Assembly: GCF_016920785.2 (NCBI RefSeq)
Contig: NW_024609846.1
Span: 117,083,473 to 117,147,472 of the forward strand
Length of the DNA: 64,000 nt
Source: Ixodes scapularis
Taxonomy: Eukaryota; Arthropoda; Arachnida; Ixodida; Ixodidae
Direction: 5' to 3'
Translations under genes and position numbers: made by a program
Shown: one piece after another, positions 9,665 through 21,015 of the stretch
How the letters are laid out: each line of letters opens with the position of its first letter
Numbering within the stretch: position 1 is the stretch's first letter
The notes under the pieces: model-generated
Told to the model about the DNA's origin: nothing
The model's database searches: none
What the model saw: only the letters and a program-made list of their open reading frames with translations

Positions 9665-10878
9665 TCAGTGAACGGCGAGACGGAGCGGTTTCGTCGAGGA
9701 TAGGGGGAGGGTGATCGACCACGTCGGAATTCAGCAGCTGGAAAGGGACGTGTGTTGCGATGGTCGTCATAATTGCGGCGGTCATTGGAACTGCCGTGGT
9801 TGTCGAAATTTCGGCGCGTGTCGGTGTCGTCAGAATGTCGAGTTTGATTCTGTGGGGTGCGACTGTAGGCTTCAGCATTCATGCGGCGTCGGCAGTAGCG
9901 GATGATATGACCTGGGGCGTGACAGTAGAAGCATATCGGACGTTGATCTTGAGTGCGCCATTCCTCTGTCCGCCGGGGTGATAGGTAGCGTGTGGATGGA
10001 ATTGAGACGTTGTGAGAAGTTTGCAGAGCGCAAATGTGTGGTGCTGAGTGCTGTAAAGAGCAGATGGGTGGTGAGGAAGTCGATGGTGCCATGCATGTGG
10101 GAGACGACGAAGAAATAGGACGAAGGGCAGCACGAAGTTCGTCTTTGATTACCTGTTCAATCTTAGGCGCCTCGGGTTGCGAGATTGAAGAACTGGCTGA
10201 GAGGCGCAGGGATCCCAAGAAGTCGCGCAGTTCGTCTCGAATTATTCGTCTGATGAGATTGGGGAGGTCAGTGTCGGCAGTTGTAGTTGAAACTTCAGGG
10301 AGCCGTTCAAATCCGGTGTTGGAGATCCGACCACTTTGAAGGTCTTCATAATGCTTGCATTCTGCAATGAGCTGCTGCACGGTCTGAGGTGACCTGGGTG
10401 CGACGATGGAAAACAGCTCTTGGGATAATCCTTTGAAGAGGTGCTTGATTTTTTCGTCCTCCGGCATAGCTGCGTTGACACGTCCGCAGAGGCGAAGGAC
10501 GTCCTCGATGTAGGACGTCGATGTTTCGGAGGGGGCTTGGTACCTCCTGGAGAGTTTGTCCCGCGCTTGTTGTCTTCTGCGTTCAGGTGTACCGAAGACG
10601 TCTGCGAAGGCGGTTTTGAACGCATCCCATGAATTAATTTCTTCCTCGTGATTGTCGTACCATTGGAGTGCAGTCCCTTTGAGGAAAAATACGACGTTGG
10701 CGAGTTTGATGGTGTCGTCCCAACGGTTGTGTTGGCTCACCCGGTCGTAATTTTTGAGCCAGTCCAGAACGTCAGCGTCGGCTGAACCGGTGAAATCCTG
10801 GGGGTCACGTTGGCGAGTTTTGACCGTTGAAGTGTTGGTGGGGCGCTGGTCTCTTACATTCCCGTTATCGTCGTTCAT
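9634..10878 (-). CDS. gag: Gypsy Gag with CCHC zinc knuckle
   Basis: The 414-residue frame starts at an ATG about 88 bases inside the 5' LTR. Residues 25-190 have the retrotransposon gag (capsid) character: DFTGSADADVLDWLKNYDRV, then WDDTIKLANVVFFLKGTALQ and FADVFGTPERRRQQARDKL. Near residue 315 there is one C-x2-C-x4-H-x4-C knuckle (CFYCHAPGHIIRYC) for RNA binding. The tail is Arg/Ser-rich. The product would form the particle shell and package the RNA. The stop lies in the -1 overlap with pro-pol. Length and layout are normal for the family. Confidence 0.93.
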   Translation of the reverse strand: MNDDNGNVRDQRPTNTSTVKTRQRDPQDFTGSADADVLDWLKNYDRVSQHNRWDDTIKLANVVFFLKGTALQWYDNHEEEINSWDAFKTAFADVFGTPERRRQQARDKLSRRYQAPSETSTSYIEDVLRLCGRVNAAMPEDEKIKHLFKGLSQELFSIVAPRSPQTVQQLIAECKHYEDLQSGRISNTGFERLPEVSTTTADTDLPNLIRRIIRDELRDFLGSLRLSASSSISQPEAPKIEQVIKDELRAALRPISSSSPTCMAPSTSSPPICSLQHSAPHICALQTSHNVSIPSTRYLSPRRTEEWRTQDQRPICFYCHAPGHIIRYCRRRMNAEAYSRTPQNQTRHSDDTDTRRNFDNHGSSNDRRNYDDHRNTRPFPAAEFRRGRSPSPYPRRNRSVSPFTDATTGLPSSN

Positions 10879-10950
10879 GGTTGTGACAGTCGACCGTCCG
10901 CTGCGCAGCTCCAGGTCGGAATTACCAGATGATCAGGTTGGGGATCGCTA

Positions 10951-10964
10951 GCGCACCTCCACCA
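10951..10964 (-). promoter_or_regulatory. Primer-binding site of the Gypsy element
   Basis: Two bases inside the 5' LTR the minus strand reads TGGTGGAGGTGCGC, which begins with the TGG that pairs with a tRNA 3' CCA end. The matching tRNA would end GCGCACCTCCACCA; I could not assign its amino acid from memory. Confidence 0.75.
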
Positions 10965-10966
10965 AG

Positions 10967-11117
10967 TGTTGAGACGTTGATAAAAGAGATTTAATAGAAG
11001 ATAGGAGGAAAATGCGACCAGTATGAATGGCGGTACAGCATTCAAGAGGCGCCCGTGCCGAGCGCGCGCTTGGTCAAACCCCTGCCTGTCTGTCCGTGCC
11101 ACTTCTTCTTCCTTACA
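10967..11117 (-). repeat. 5' LTR (151 bp)
   Basis: It is identical by eye to the 3' LTR at 5970-6120 and is bounded by TG and CA. As the upstream LTR it would carry the promoter, but no clear TATA box is seen in it. Confidence 0.95.
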
Positions 11118-11128
11118 ATATATATATA

Positions 11129-12350
11129 TGGGTGTTTTCATCTCAAATCGGGCAGGCTAAAAGGTTATAATTTTTAATTTTCACGAAAAAAAAATATATG
11201 TTTTGGGGGTATTTCTCAAATGAAGGAGGGCGCAAACCGCATGTTCTCCCGATTTTTCGTTCTCGAGTTACGAGCCGTAGAAGCCGCAGTGGCAGAAACT
11301 AGTGTTTTTGCCTGCCGTCGCAGGTCGCGTGTTTGACACCCTCTGCTGACCCTATTGTTTTCTCTACACCCTTTTAACGTTTCCCCCGCATTTAATAGGT
11401 ATTATAAAGATACCTTGATGTATTCAAATATTTTTAGGAACTTGATTGTTTTCTAAAACGCATGTCAAACTCCTCACTCCGGTCGCTTTTCGGTCAAATT
11501 TCACAGGTCATTACTTTGTCTGTACTTAAGGTAAATTTTCTTTCTTTGGCTCTGCAGAAAGCCCAAAGCAAGCCCATTATAGATATAATAATATCATTAT
11601 GATCTGTTGAATAGCCGCTCCGCTACCTTCACGTAAACTTTGTAAGAAATAACATATGTTGAAAGTTTGAGGTCGATTTTCTCAAGAACCCCAATTTTGT
11701 AAATTTTTATTTTTTAAATTCTTTTAGACATATTAGTCGACTACAAGAAAAAACAGACTAGAAATGTAATATTTTGGTTATATGTCCTCTGTTTGAGCCG
11801 CAATCGCGTGAAATGTGTGAACATTTGTTATTTTTCACAACGTTTACGTGAAGGTAGCGGAGCGGCTACTCGGCGGATAATAATGATATTATTATATCTA
11901 TAATGGGCTTGCTTTGGGCTTGCTGTAGAGCCAAAGAAAGAAAATGTAGCTTAAGTAGAGACGAAGTAATGACCTGTCAAATTTAACCGAAAAGCGACCG
12001 GAGTGACAAGTTTGCCATGATTTTAAGAAAACAATCAAATTCCTAAAACTATTTTAATACATCAAGGTATCTTTATAATACATATTAAATGAGGGGGAAA
12101 AGTTAAAAGGGTGTAGAAAAAACAATAGCGCCAGCAGAGGGTGTCAAACACGCGACCTCCGACGGCAGGCAAAAACACTAGTTTCTGCCACTGCGGCTTC
12201 TACGCTTCGTAACTGAAGAACGAAAAATCTGGGGAACATGCGGTTTGCGCCCCCATTCATTTGATAAATGCCCCCAAAACATATATTTTTTTGTGAAAAT
12301 TAAAAACCAGACTTTTTTATTTTGCCCGATTTGAGATGAAATTTCCCATA
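11129..12350. mobile_element. Foldback element FB1 (long inverted arms)
   Basis: The left arm (11129 to about 11665) and right arm (about 11825 to 12350) are inverted copies of each other with few differences. The centre is about 160 bp. The outer end reads GGGTGTTTTCATCTCAAATC. Arm landmarks are CGCAAACCGCATG, GCAGTGGCAGAAACTAGTG and GGTAGCGGAGCGGCTA. No frame of note is present. It is non-autonomous, and the transposase that moves it is unknown. Confidence 0.85.
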
Positions 12351-13550
12351 TCGGGCAGGCTGAAAGGGTCCAGCTTTTAATTTTCACGAAAAAAATATAT
12401 GTTTTAGGGGAATTTCTCAAATGAATGAAAGTGCAAACCGCAAGTTCCCCAGATTTTTTGTTCTCGAGTTACGAAGCGTAGAAGCCGCAGTGGCAGAAAC
12501 TAGTGTTTTTGCCTGCCGTCGCAGGTCGCGTGTTTGACACCCTCTGCTGGCGCTATTATTATGTCTACACCCTTTTAACCTTTCCCCCTCATTTGATAGG
12601 TATTATAAAGATACCTTGATGTATTCAAATAGTTTTAGGAATTTGATTGTTTTCTAAAAAACATGTCAAACTTGTCACTCCGGTCGCTTTTCGGTCAAAT
12701 TTGACAGGTCATTACTTTGTCTATACTTAAAGTAAATTTTCTTTCTTTGGCTCTGCAGAAAGCCCAAAGCAAGCCCATTATACATATAATAATATCATTA
12801 TTATCTGCCGAGTAGCCGCTCCGCTACCTTCACGTAAACGTTGTGAAAAATAACAAATGTTCACACATTTCACGCGATTGCGGCTCAAACAGAGGACATA
12901 TAACCAAAATATTACATTTCTATACTGTTTTTTCTTGTAGTCGACTAATATGTCTTAAAGAGTTTAAAAAATAAAAATTTACAAAAATGGGGTTTTTGAG
13001 AAAATCGACCTCAAGCTTTCAACATTTGTTATTTCTTACAACGTTTACGTGAAGGTAGCAGAGCGGCTAGTCGACAGATCATAATGATATTATTATATCT
13101 ATAATGGGCTTGCTTTGGGCTTTCTGTAGAGCCAAAGAAAGAAAATTTACCTTAAGTACAGACAAAGTAATGACCTGTCAAATTTGACCGAAAAGCGACC
13201 GGAGTGACGAGTTTGACATGTGTTTTAGAAAACAATCAAATTCCTAAAACTATATGAATACATCAAGGTATGTTTATAGTACCTATTAAATGAGGGGGAA
13301 AAGTTAAAAGGGCGTAGAGAAAACAATAGCGTCAGCAGAGGGTGTCAAACACGCGACCTGCGACGGCAGGCAAAAACACTAGTTTCTGCCACTGCGGCTT
13401 CTACGGCTCGTAACTCGAGAACAAAAAATCGGGAGAACATGCGGTTTGCGCCCTCCTTCATTTGAGAAATACCCCCAAAACACCTATTTTTTCGTGAAAA
13501 TTAAAAATTAGACCCTTTTAGCCTGCCCGATTTGAGATGAAATCACCCAT
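12351..13550. mobile_element. Foldback element FB2, inverted relative to FB1
   Basis: It has the same arms as FB1 (12351 to about 12865, and about 13020 to 13550). Its centre is the reverse complement of the FB1 centre, as shown by TGCGGCTCAAACAGAGGAC against GTCCTCTGTTTGAGCCGCA. Its left end lacks the outermost 18 or so bases, because the junction with FB1 at 12350 is abrupt. The right end is complete (TTTGAGATGAAATCACCCAT). Confidence 0.8.
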
Positions 13551-13553
13551 ATT

Positions 13554-16500
13554 GTGGGTGTTTTCATCTCAAATCGTGCAGGTAAAAAAGCTCGAATTTT
13601 TAAGTTAGCTGAAAAAAAATATATGTTATGACGTCGTCTCTAAAACCGCAGTAGCCACAAACCGCATGTTCGTCGGATTTTTTGTTCTCGACTTACGAAT
13701 TTTAAAAGAGGCCGCGGCGGAAAGCAGTTTTACACATCCGTCGTGGGTAGGATGTTTCGCTCGCTCTCCCGCCGTGGATTTTTAGTTCACATTATATTAA
13801 CCTTTTGCAAGCACTCTGTGAGCACATTTAAAACGCTCTAATACCATGAAATAATTTTAGAGGGTATGGTTTTTTTCTGTAAAAATGTCAAAAACGCCCC
13901 CTCGGTCAATTGTTGACGAACTTTGACAATTAAATACTGGCGATCTACTTGGGTTACATCATTATTTTTTATGCCTACGGAGAGCCCAAAACACGCTCTT
14001 TTTAAATATTATAAAATAACTCAGCTGCATAAAATTCCCTTTTCGGGACGTTTACGTTAATGTTATGCGAAAACCAAAAAGTACCCATTTTAAATCCGAT
14101 TTTCTCAAAAAAAAAACCATTTCTTATTTTTTGTTAAAATGTAGATATGATAGTTGTCTACTCGAAAATCAAGTTGAGAAAGTGGGTATTTTGTTTGTAT
14201 GTTCTATATTTAAGCCTCAATATCGGAAAAAGCCGTCTTCGTTTTGCAAGACCTAAGTTAGACATAGCGACCCGTGCATTGTTATAAATTGGGAAAAGGT
14301 TTTCTTGAATTTTTTCAGCGTTTTGTAATCAATTATAAACGTATTTAGTGGTATTGAATAGTTATTTATGCTTTGATAAGAGCGGGAAACTACGAGAAAC
14401 ATATCTAACCAAATCAGCAGGCCTAGTAGACCTTCAATATCTATAAGGAAGAGACGATGTATTGTTTCGATTTATAAACCTTTCATTGCAAACTAGCATG
14501 ACTAGTTATTAGATGTCATATTACTAAGACATAGAAAGTCACCACATCATTGATATATTATATACAATTCTTTCCGAAACCAGACGCTAGGGTTTGTTCC
14601 CCACACATCGCACAGATCATCAGGGAATATCCTTTCACTTCCGTAATACACAAAAGTGATGACACAGAAACGGTCCAAAATACACGGAGAGAGTGTCGCG
14701 GGAAGGGGTAGGGAATAAATATAAATAAATAAGAATAAAATTACCCAATTTTCTCTGATCTTCACGAAAATTGCGTTAAAAAAAATAAAAAAAAGATTTA
14801 GGTTCGAGCGGTGGTAAAATGATAGGTCCACGCCTGGTGGAGAGTCAGACAAAGAAGTCGACGACACGTAAAGCTAAAACAACAAAAAAACAAAAACACA
14901 AAAAACAAAGATTTAATAAAGACGGAAGAACTCAGCCGCACATGGCAAGAACAAAAACCACTCCTCCGGGCATTCCCTAAACGGGACACAACCGAATGCG
15001 TGAGAACACGCTCTCAACAACACCGTCATTCCGCTACGCCATAACGAAATAAACTCAACACCTAAACAGTTCTAACAAACAATTAGTTATAAAACATAAA
15101 AAAAAAAGTTCAGCAAAACCGCACCCGAGGAACAAAGTTCAGCGGTGCGAAGAAACACACACGAAATAAAAAGAAGTCTTAACTGATCGACGTCGAGTCC
15201 AGTCCCACGACACATAAGCCTGGCAGGATGACGGTGTCCAGCTGATGCTCGAATCTATTCTTCATTCTGTTCCGCACAGCCCGAGGAACAAAGTGAAGAA
15301 TAGATTCGAGCAGCGATGCGCGAGTAGGTAACCAAGACGTAACATGCCTCGAGCTTCATATCGGGAGAGGAGCTTTCGAGGTAGTTACTGCAGTTACTCA
15401 AACTTTCTCTTTCCCCTTCCCTTTTTCAAAAGAACACGTCAGCCGGCGCTAACTTTTCATCTCGGGAGAAGGCCACTCTTCACAAACGGTTATAGTTGAC
15501 AAGGAGGCTGACTTCGACCCAACTAGTCTCCGGGCAAAATAAACACAAGTATATTTACCAGCACACTCGTTTTTAATGTCAGTTTCCGGGCTTTGCTGTT
15601 TCCAAAAGAGACCCTTCGGTGCTACCGGGTCTCTGCGCAGAGAGATGTTCGCCGCGTCAACGACACATTCGTACCATTTCACTCCTCGTGACACGGGGTG
15701 CGCTGCTCGCTTTACTGTCACGGACCGTCCTAACACAACGAGCGCGAAAGGTCGTGGCCATCTGCTAGTTCCGAAAGGGCGGGACGTTCATATAGGCCAA
15801 TGAAGGCCCCGAATCAATACGACGTCTGCCGATTTCTACACATTAAAAATTTACGACGCCTGCTGGTCTGTTTAGAAGTGTTGCATTCTCTTTTGAACTC
15901 CTCTAGTGTAGCTTGCCGCCTATAATGAAATTTAAATAATCAATAAATATAACAGGGTGGAACTACTATATTTAATTTTTATGTGGGAACGTTGAAAAAA
16001 GAAAAAAAAAATATTTCACCGTTTGTGAAAGCGCGCAATTCACAAGTCCATTTCGAGCCGTAAAAACACGTTTTTGTACGATATTGATGCTTAAATATAG
16101 AACATACAAACAAAATACACACTTTCTCGACCTGCTTTTCGTGTAGACAACTATCATATCTACATTTTAACAAAAGATTTAAAAAATATATAAAAAATAA
16201 TTTTTTTGAGAAAATCTATTTCAAAAATGGTGCTTTCTGGTTTTCGCATATTATTAACGTAAACGTCCTGCAAAGTATATTTCATACAGCCCAATTAATT
16301 TTATAATATATATAAAGAGCGTGTTTTGGGCTCTCCGTGGACATAAGGAATATTAATGTAACCCACGTAGATCGCTAGTAATTATTTGTCAAAATTCATC
16401 AACAATTAACCGAGGGGCGTTTTTGACATTTTTACAGAAAAAAACAAAAAGCCTAAAATTATTTTACGGTATTAGAGCCATTTGAGCCTTTTAAATATGT

Positions 16501-16769
16501 TCACATAGTGCTTGGAAAAAGTTAATATAATGTGGAGTGAAAATCCACGGCGGGAGATCGAGCGAAACATCCGACCCACGACGGATGTGAAAAACACTGC
16601 TTTCCGCCGCGGCCTGTTTTCAAATTTGTAAGTCGAGAACGAAAAATCCGACGAACCTGCGGTTTATGGCTACTGCGTTTTTAGAGACGACGGCATAACA
16701 TATATTTTTTTCGCCGAAATTAAAAATTGGACCCTTTTTGCCTGCACGATTTGAGATGAAATCACCCAT
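13554..16769. mobile_element. Foldback element FB3, larger divergent relative
   Basis: Inverted arms of about 700-800 bp (13554 to about 14250, and about 16000 to 16769) enclose about 1.7 kb. The outermost bases match FB1/FB2 (GGTGTTTTCATCTCAAATCG at the left, with the inverse at the right). The arms follow the same block order but differ strongly in sequence, for example GAGCCCAAAACACGCTC where FB1 has AAAGCCCAAAGCAAGCCC. Arm-to-arm identity is lower than in FB1, so it is older. The element is bordered by FB2 on the left and ATATATATAT on the right. Confidence 0.8.
14251..15999. other. Interior of FB3
   Basis: This stretch is not part of the inverted arms. It includes an AT-rich stretch to 15100, two hairpins sharing CGAGGAACAAAGT (15119-15150 and 15243-15325), and a GC-richer block at 15440-15800. 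That block has open frames on both strands. The minus frame at 15736-15449 contains AGKYTCVYFARR, faintly reminiscent of an immunoglobulin-fold strand, but the spacing of Cys and Trp does not fit. I assign no function. Confidence 0.45.
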
Positions 16770-18481
16770 ATATATATTCCTCCCTCCAAAACGTTGTAGG
16801 GCAGAGAATGTACCGAAAAAAATTATTCGGAAAGCCCCTAAAGTTAGAACTAATTATGGAAAGAAACAAATAGCTTAATAGGTTCCTATTATGTTGACTA
16901 AAATTGAACAACAAATAAACTTTCAGCATTCTTTTTCAAGAAAGGCTTTCGAACGCTTTGGTGGTGAGTGATGTTGTTTATGAGTAAAAAAATAATAACA
17001 AAGAGTAAAATACATGTATCGCGTAAAAAAATGTTCACAAATAAACCTAGATAAAAGGTGGTTTTTATGCTTTTTTATTTTTTTTATTGGTGGTTACTGG
17101 CTGGTTGATGTGCCAAAAACTTTGTAAGGCTGCTAAGGCCTCACCAGGCTTTGCAGCCTTTTGCCTCTGCCTCCCATCCAGATGTTTTCCAAGAAAAACA
17201 AAACAATTAAAGAAAAAAAAATATATATAAAGTAAAAAAAAAAAAAGAAACGATACAGCGAGATATAGATGTCTCTACTTGTGCAGGTGATCGAGTTTCT
17301 AGGCTATATACTTGATTCCCGAACATTGTACTAGAGTACGTTTTACATTATACTGCAGCTTAATAATCGGAAATGGAATGGAGCTCAAGCACGTTTGAAT
17401 TAATTAGATCAGTCTCGTAAAAAAATAATTATACTATAAGTTTTAAACAAACGAAAATGTAGCTTGATGATATACATTACTTGCTACGTAAATATAGTCA
17501 ACAGTCTAAAAAAAAGTCAGGGAATTTAAGTTGTGCAGAACACAGACACCCAATTACGTCGAACAATAGAATGATCCCAGATAATGACAAAGCCCAACGT
17601 TAAAAACTGAAGAAAAAAATGCCATGTGCGCAGAGACAATGCGTATAACGTTTTTCTTGCTCATTGTCCCTGCAGCTAACATCGTATTTTTTATATCTAT
17701 TCGTTATCTGAGCTTTGTCATGCAAAAAAATTATTTTAGTAGAAACAAAAAAAAAAAGGGGGGGGGGGAAGAACAAGATAAATGTCAAAATCATCGTTTC
17801 CTTCTATTCTCAGTTGTAAAATAAGAAGAAGATAAAAAAGCCTAATGGCTCGGTGTTTTACTTTTCTTTCTTTGTTACATGCTATCTTTATTTTGGGGCA
17901 GGGTGGATATTCGATATTTTAACAATACGAATTTACTATCCACGCATTTATCGGAAATAAAATTGCTTTATCTCGCGAGAATGATTTCAAAGGTTCGTAC
18001 ATAATTGTTTTTTATTCGCAACGTTTACGAGTTTGGGTCGCTCGAGGGTCAGATTTACACTTTCGGAAGCAACGCGCGTTAAGACTTACCCCGCGAAACT
18101 AACGCCGCATTTGAGTAAAATTAATTAAAGAAACACGGGACGGTTTGAGTATTACTTCTTTCAATGCGCAATATTATTATTATTGTGAATCGCCAGTTTA
18201 TGTTGATTTTAAACGACCGCTTTTCGGCGTTCGGCTCGAACAAAAAAAAAAAAAAGGGCTTTCGCGAAAGCCAGATGATTAAAACCGGAACCCGAGAAAA
18301 CGGGAACGAAATTGATTTCATATAGTTAATACAGACTTCATAGTCGTAACAAAAACCGTTAATGTTTTTTCATTTGAGGAAACCTCAAATGAAAAACCCT
18401 TTTTTCTTCTTTGTTGCATTATCCTTAAGCTTCCCGTTGTTTTCCTTACCCAAATACAAAGTAGACAACCCGAAATTCTAG
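16770..18481. other. AT-rich intergenic DNA with one perfect hairpin
   Basis: Nothing coding is recognised. A hairpin at 18364-18398 pairs TTTTTCATTTGAGG with its inverse across AAA. An A/G-rich tract lies at 17747-17770. Confidence 0.5.
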
Positions 18482-18612
18482 CGTGGCTATTATCTTATCG
18501 CTTCTTGCATCGTGGTTCGTTCTTTGGCGTTGTTATTGGTCAATGCAGCAATCTGATTGGTTTTGGAGCGATAAGAAAATGCGCCCTGATTCCCTGTCGG
18601 TGAATAGATACT
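18482..18612 (+). repeat. Dispersed repeat D1, copy B
   Basis: It matches copy A through CTTCTTGCATCG, TTCGTTCTTTGGCGTTG, TTATTGGTCAATGCAGC and ATTGGTTTTGGAGCGATAAG. The 3' CCCCGCGTTTCTTAA block is poorly kept. Confidence 0.55.
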
Positions 18613-19456
18613 AAAGTTAAAACAGCCATTCAGTGGCTGTTTGTCGTACAAGTTTTTTTTTTCAGAGCTAGACGAGGCGCATTCGCGAAAACATAGTATG
18701 CGTTAGTGTATCGGTCGCGTGTGTACTCAAACACTCACAAGAATATATGCGCATACGCCTGCAATTAGGAAACCAAATCCTCGTGAATATCCCGCCGTGC
18801 ACACAACGACATTCAAAATAGTAATAACAATAAGTTCACGCCACTTTTTGGATTCACTTACTTGCTCCTTGTTCCCACAACTGACAATTCCGGAAAGAAA
18901 GAATAAAAAAAGGAGAAATATTACCAAAATATGATTTAAGTTAAATGAGAAATAGTGATAATAATCATAATATTCAAGCCACCGAGAGTCACTCTCAACG
19001 CCGGCGAGTCTGGCTCGACCCAGAAACTAATAGAAATGCCTCTAGCGATTCATATTTTAAAGTGTGAACAAAGGTCAACTGGCGAAGAACCCCGAGAAAA
19101 AAAAATATATATAGCAAATCTGATTACAACCGCATAGATCATGGATTTTATGCGAGTGTATTTATACTGCGCATACACACACGGCACTTGCTGACCCGAG
19201 CAGACGGTACACGAGCGTTACACGCCTGCTTCTACAAAAATAGCTGGATATCGGTGTCCCTGAACTTTTAGAATGTGTAAGTGTCGTAGGGCATACGACG
19301 ACTCAAAGTGGCGACGAAGAAAGGTCAGCGTCTCGACCAGTTTCATTTTTAAACCCCACTTGTGACGGATTTGGGGGAGATACAAGCGAGCAGCGAAACA
19401 GGTTGGCAACGTGACGTCCGTACACGCCATCGATTGTTCTAGTGGCACATGTCGTG
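18613..19456. other. Intergenic, nothing recognised
   Basis: Short frames only, and no repeat structure seen. Confidence 0.4.
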
Positions 19457-19464
19457 AGTTATAC

Positions 19465-19514
19465 CAGTGGCGTCACGAGGGTCAGCGGCATTTGGGGCTG
19501 TAGCCCGCCGCGAT

Positions 19515-19545
<31 letters not shown>

Positions 19546-19653
19546 CTCGAAAACCGCTACTCGCGTGCGTGACCCGCCGCAACACCCCCCTGAGCGCTGC
19601 ACCCGGGGCGGTCCGCCCCCTCCCCCCCCTCCCCCGTCTTTGTGACGCCAGTG
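19465..19653. mobile_element. Short non-autonomous hAT element with 8-bp target duplication
   Basis: The 189-bp element starts CAGTGGCGTCACGAGG and ends with the inverse of CACTGGCGTCACAAAG (11 of 12 terminal bases match). It is flanked on both sides by AGTTATAC (19457-19464 and 19654-19661). An 8-bp duplication with CA(G/C)TGGCG ends is diagnostic of hAT transposons. The interior is C-rich, with a run of about 28 C at 19516-19543. It has no transposase. Its GC content is quite unlike the flanks. Confidence 0.88.
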
Positions 19654-19661
19654 AGTTATAC

Positions 19662-20479
19662 TACACGACGCAAGTGGAGATGCTCCACCACAGTACCATT
19701 TGTGTTGTTGTTTTCTCGTAATATATTTTTGGAAACAGAAGGCGAAATTCAACCGCAATTAAGGACAGGTTAGCTTTTTTGTTGTAAGTTTACTTTAGTT
19801 TACGTATGAACCACTTTGTTGCGAATGTAGCAGTCATTCTTTTATTTCGCCCAACGCTAATGAAACAATAAACGCTTGCTCACACGTGCGCAGACGGCTG
19901 TGCACGGACATAAACATTACGGCTTTTAGAAAGAGACGTGACTCCACACGCAGACTGTTTCGGAATGCGCTTTTCTAAATAGTGCTCGATGGTCCGGCGG
20001 AGCTGAAAAGGGACGCTCTTTGCTCCTACCACATTATTCCACGCGTTCTCATTTCTGTAGATCGACGATATGCGCTTTCAACTTGTGAGAACAAAAGAAA
20101 ACTCTATCGGTGACCAGATGTTTCGGTTCTTACAGTTTTTGTCTGCGACGTTACGACCAAGATTATCAATTGGCAGCGATAATTTTGACGGTGTGTGTGT
20201 AAGAAGCATGCGATAGAATATTGGAGTCATCGCGTCTTTGGGCCAACAGCAAAGTTGACAGTCCGACATTCCTTTTATCGCGCTCAAAACGTCACGGTGA
20301 GCGTGTGGCCAATCGAGGAAGAACGACCACAGCGACGGTTTTGGCCGTTGCCAATAGCCCCTAACAGACTATTCTTTTTATTTGAGAAAAACCTGCAGTG
20401 CTTCTTCGGAATTATTGCGGGGGCACAGTGTTGTAAAACAAATCACCATTCTCGCGGCAAACCAGTTCCGCTCGTAATG
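19662..20479. other. Intergenic, nothing recognised
   Basis: No family signature in any frame and no obvious repeat. Confidence 0.4.
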
Positions 20480-21015
20480 TATTCCATGATGATTTTAACC
20501 CAAAACTAAGCCCGAAATTATTTGTTTTCACAGTGGAAGAGAAGGTAACAGGGACAGACAGTGTCACTAACGCAGCTAATAATTTTATCCAACTAACCAG
20601 AACTACAACCGCCACAAAACCACCGAACATCCTGTTTTTCAAGGTCGCGCGCACAACCCTCATTCACGTCACCAGAAAAACAAGTAAGGTCACCTACAAA
20701 GCACAACCACCTTTCGGTTTAGACACAAGAAAACCGTCTAAGCCTCTAGCTGTCTACAAGGTTTTTTGTCTAAACCGACAGGTGGTTCTGCTTTGTAGGT
20801 TGCCTCACTTGGTTTGTTTTGTGATGTTGGCGAAAGTTGTGTGCGTGACTTTGAAAAACACGATGTTCGGTGGTCTCGTGGTGGTTGTAATTCTGTATAT
20901 AAGGAGGTTGGTTGAAGAAAACTATTAGCTGAGTTAGAGACGCTGTCTCCCCCATTACTTTCTCTTCCACTATATTTTTTTCTGCCCAGTCTTGAGTTAA
21001 GATCAGCATTGTAAA
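20480..21015. mobile_element. Foldback MITE of about 530 bp
   Basis: The left arm (about 20480-20745) and right arm (about 20765-21015) are inverted and roughly 75-80% alike. Landmarks are AGTGGAAGAGAAGGTAAC, ACGCAGCTAATA, CACAAAACCACCGAACAT and CCTACAAAGCA, with inverse partners on the right. The centre near 20750 is AT-rich and under 20 bp. The open frames across it follow from the repeat and are not genes. Confidence 0.75.

Larger units (their letters stand above)
5970..11117 (-). mobile_element. Ty3/Gypsy LTR retrotransposon, apparently intact
   Basis: The 5148-bp element is on the minus strand with 151-bp direct LTRs (TG...CA) at both ends, a primer-binding site, gag with a zinc knuckle, and a pro-pol frame holding protease, RT, RNase H and integrase. 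No stop or frameshift breaks either frame. There is no env-like frame and no chromodomain motif at the integrase end. The two LTRs look identical by eye, which suggests recent insertion. This kind of element is copied through RNA in cytoplasmic particles and integrated by its own integrase. The lineage within Ty3/Gypsy is not assigned. Confidence 0.95.

Noticed and set aside
9615..9878. Minus frame of 87 codons overlapping the gag end
   Set aside because: It lies in the third frame, which is neither gag nor pro-pol, and has no retroelement motif.
6026..10951. Plus-strand open frames of 60-151 codons across the Gypsy element
   Set aside because: They are antisense shadows of gag and pro-pol, which read cleanly on the minus strand with all expected domains.
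19442..19758. Proline-rich and glycine-rich frames
   Set aside because: They are products of the C-tract in the hAT miniature.
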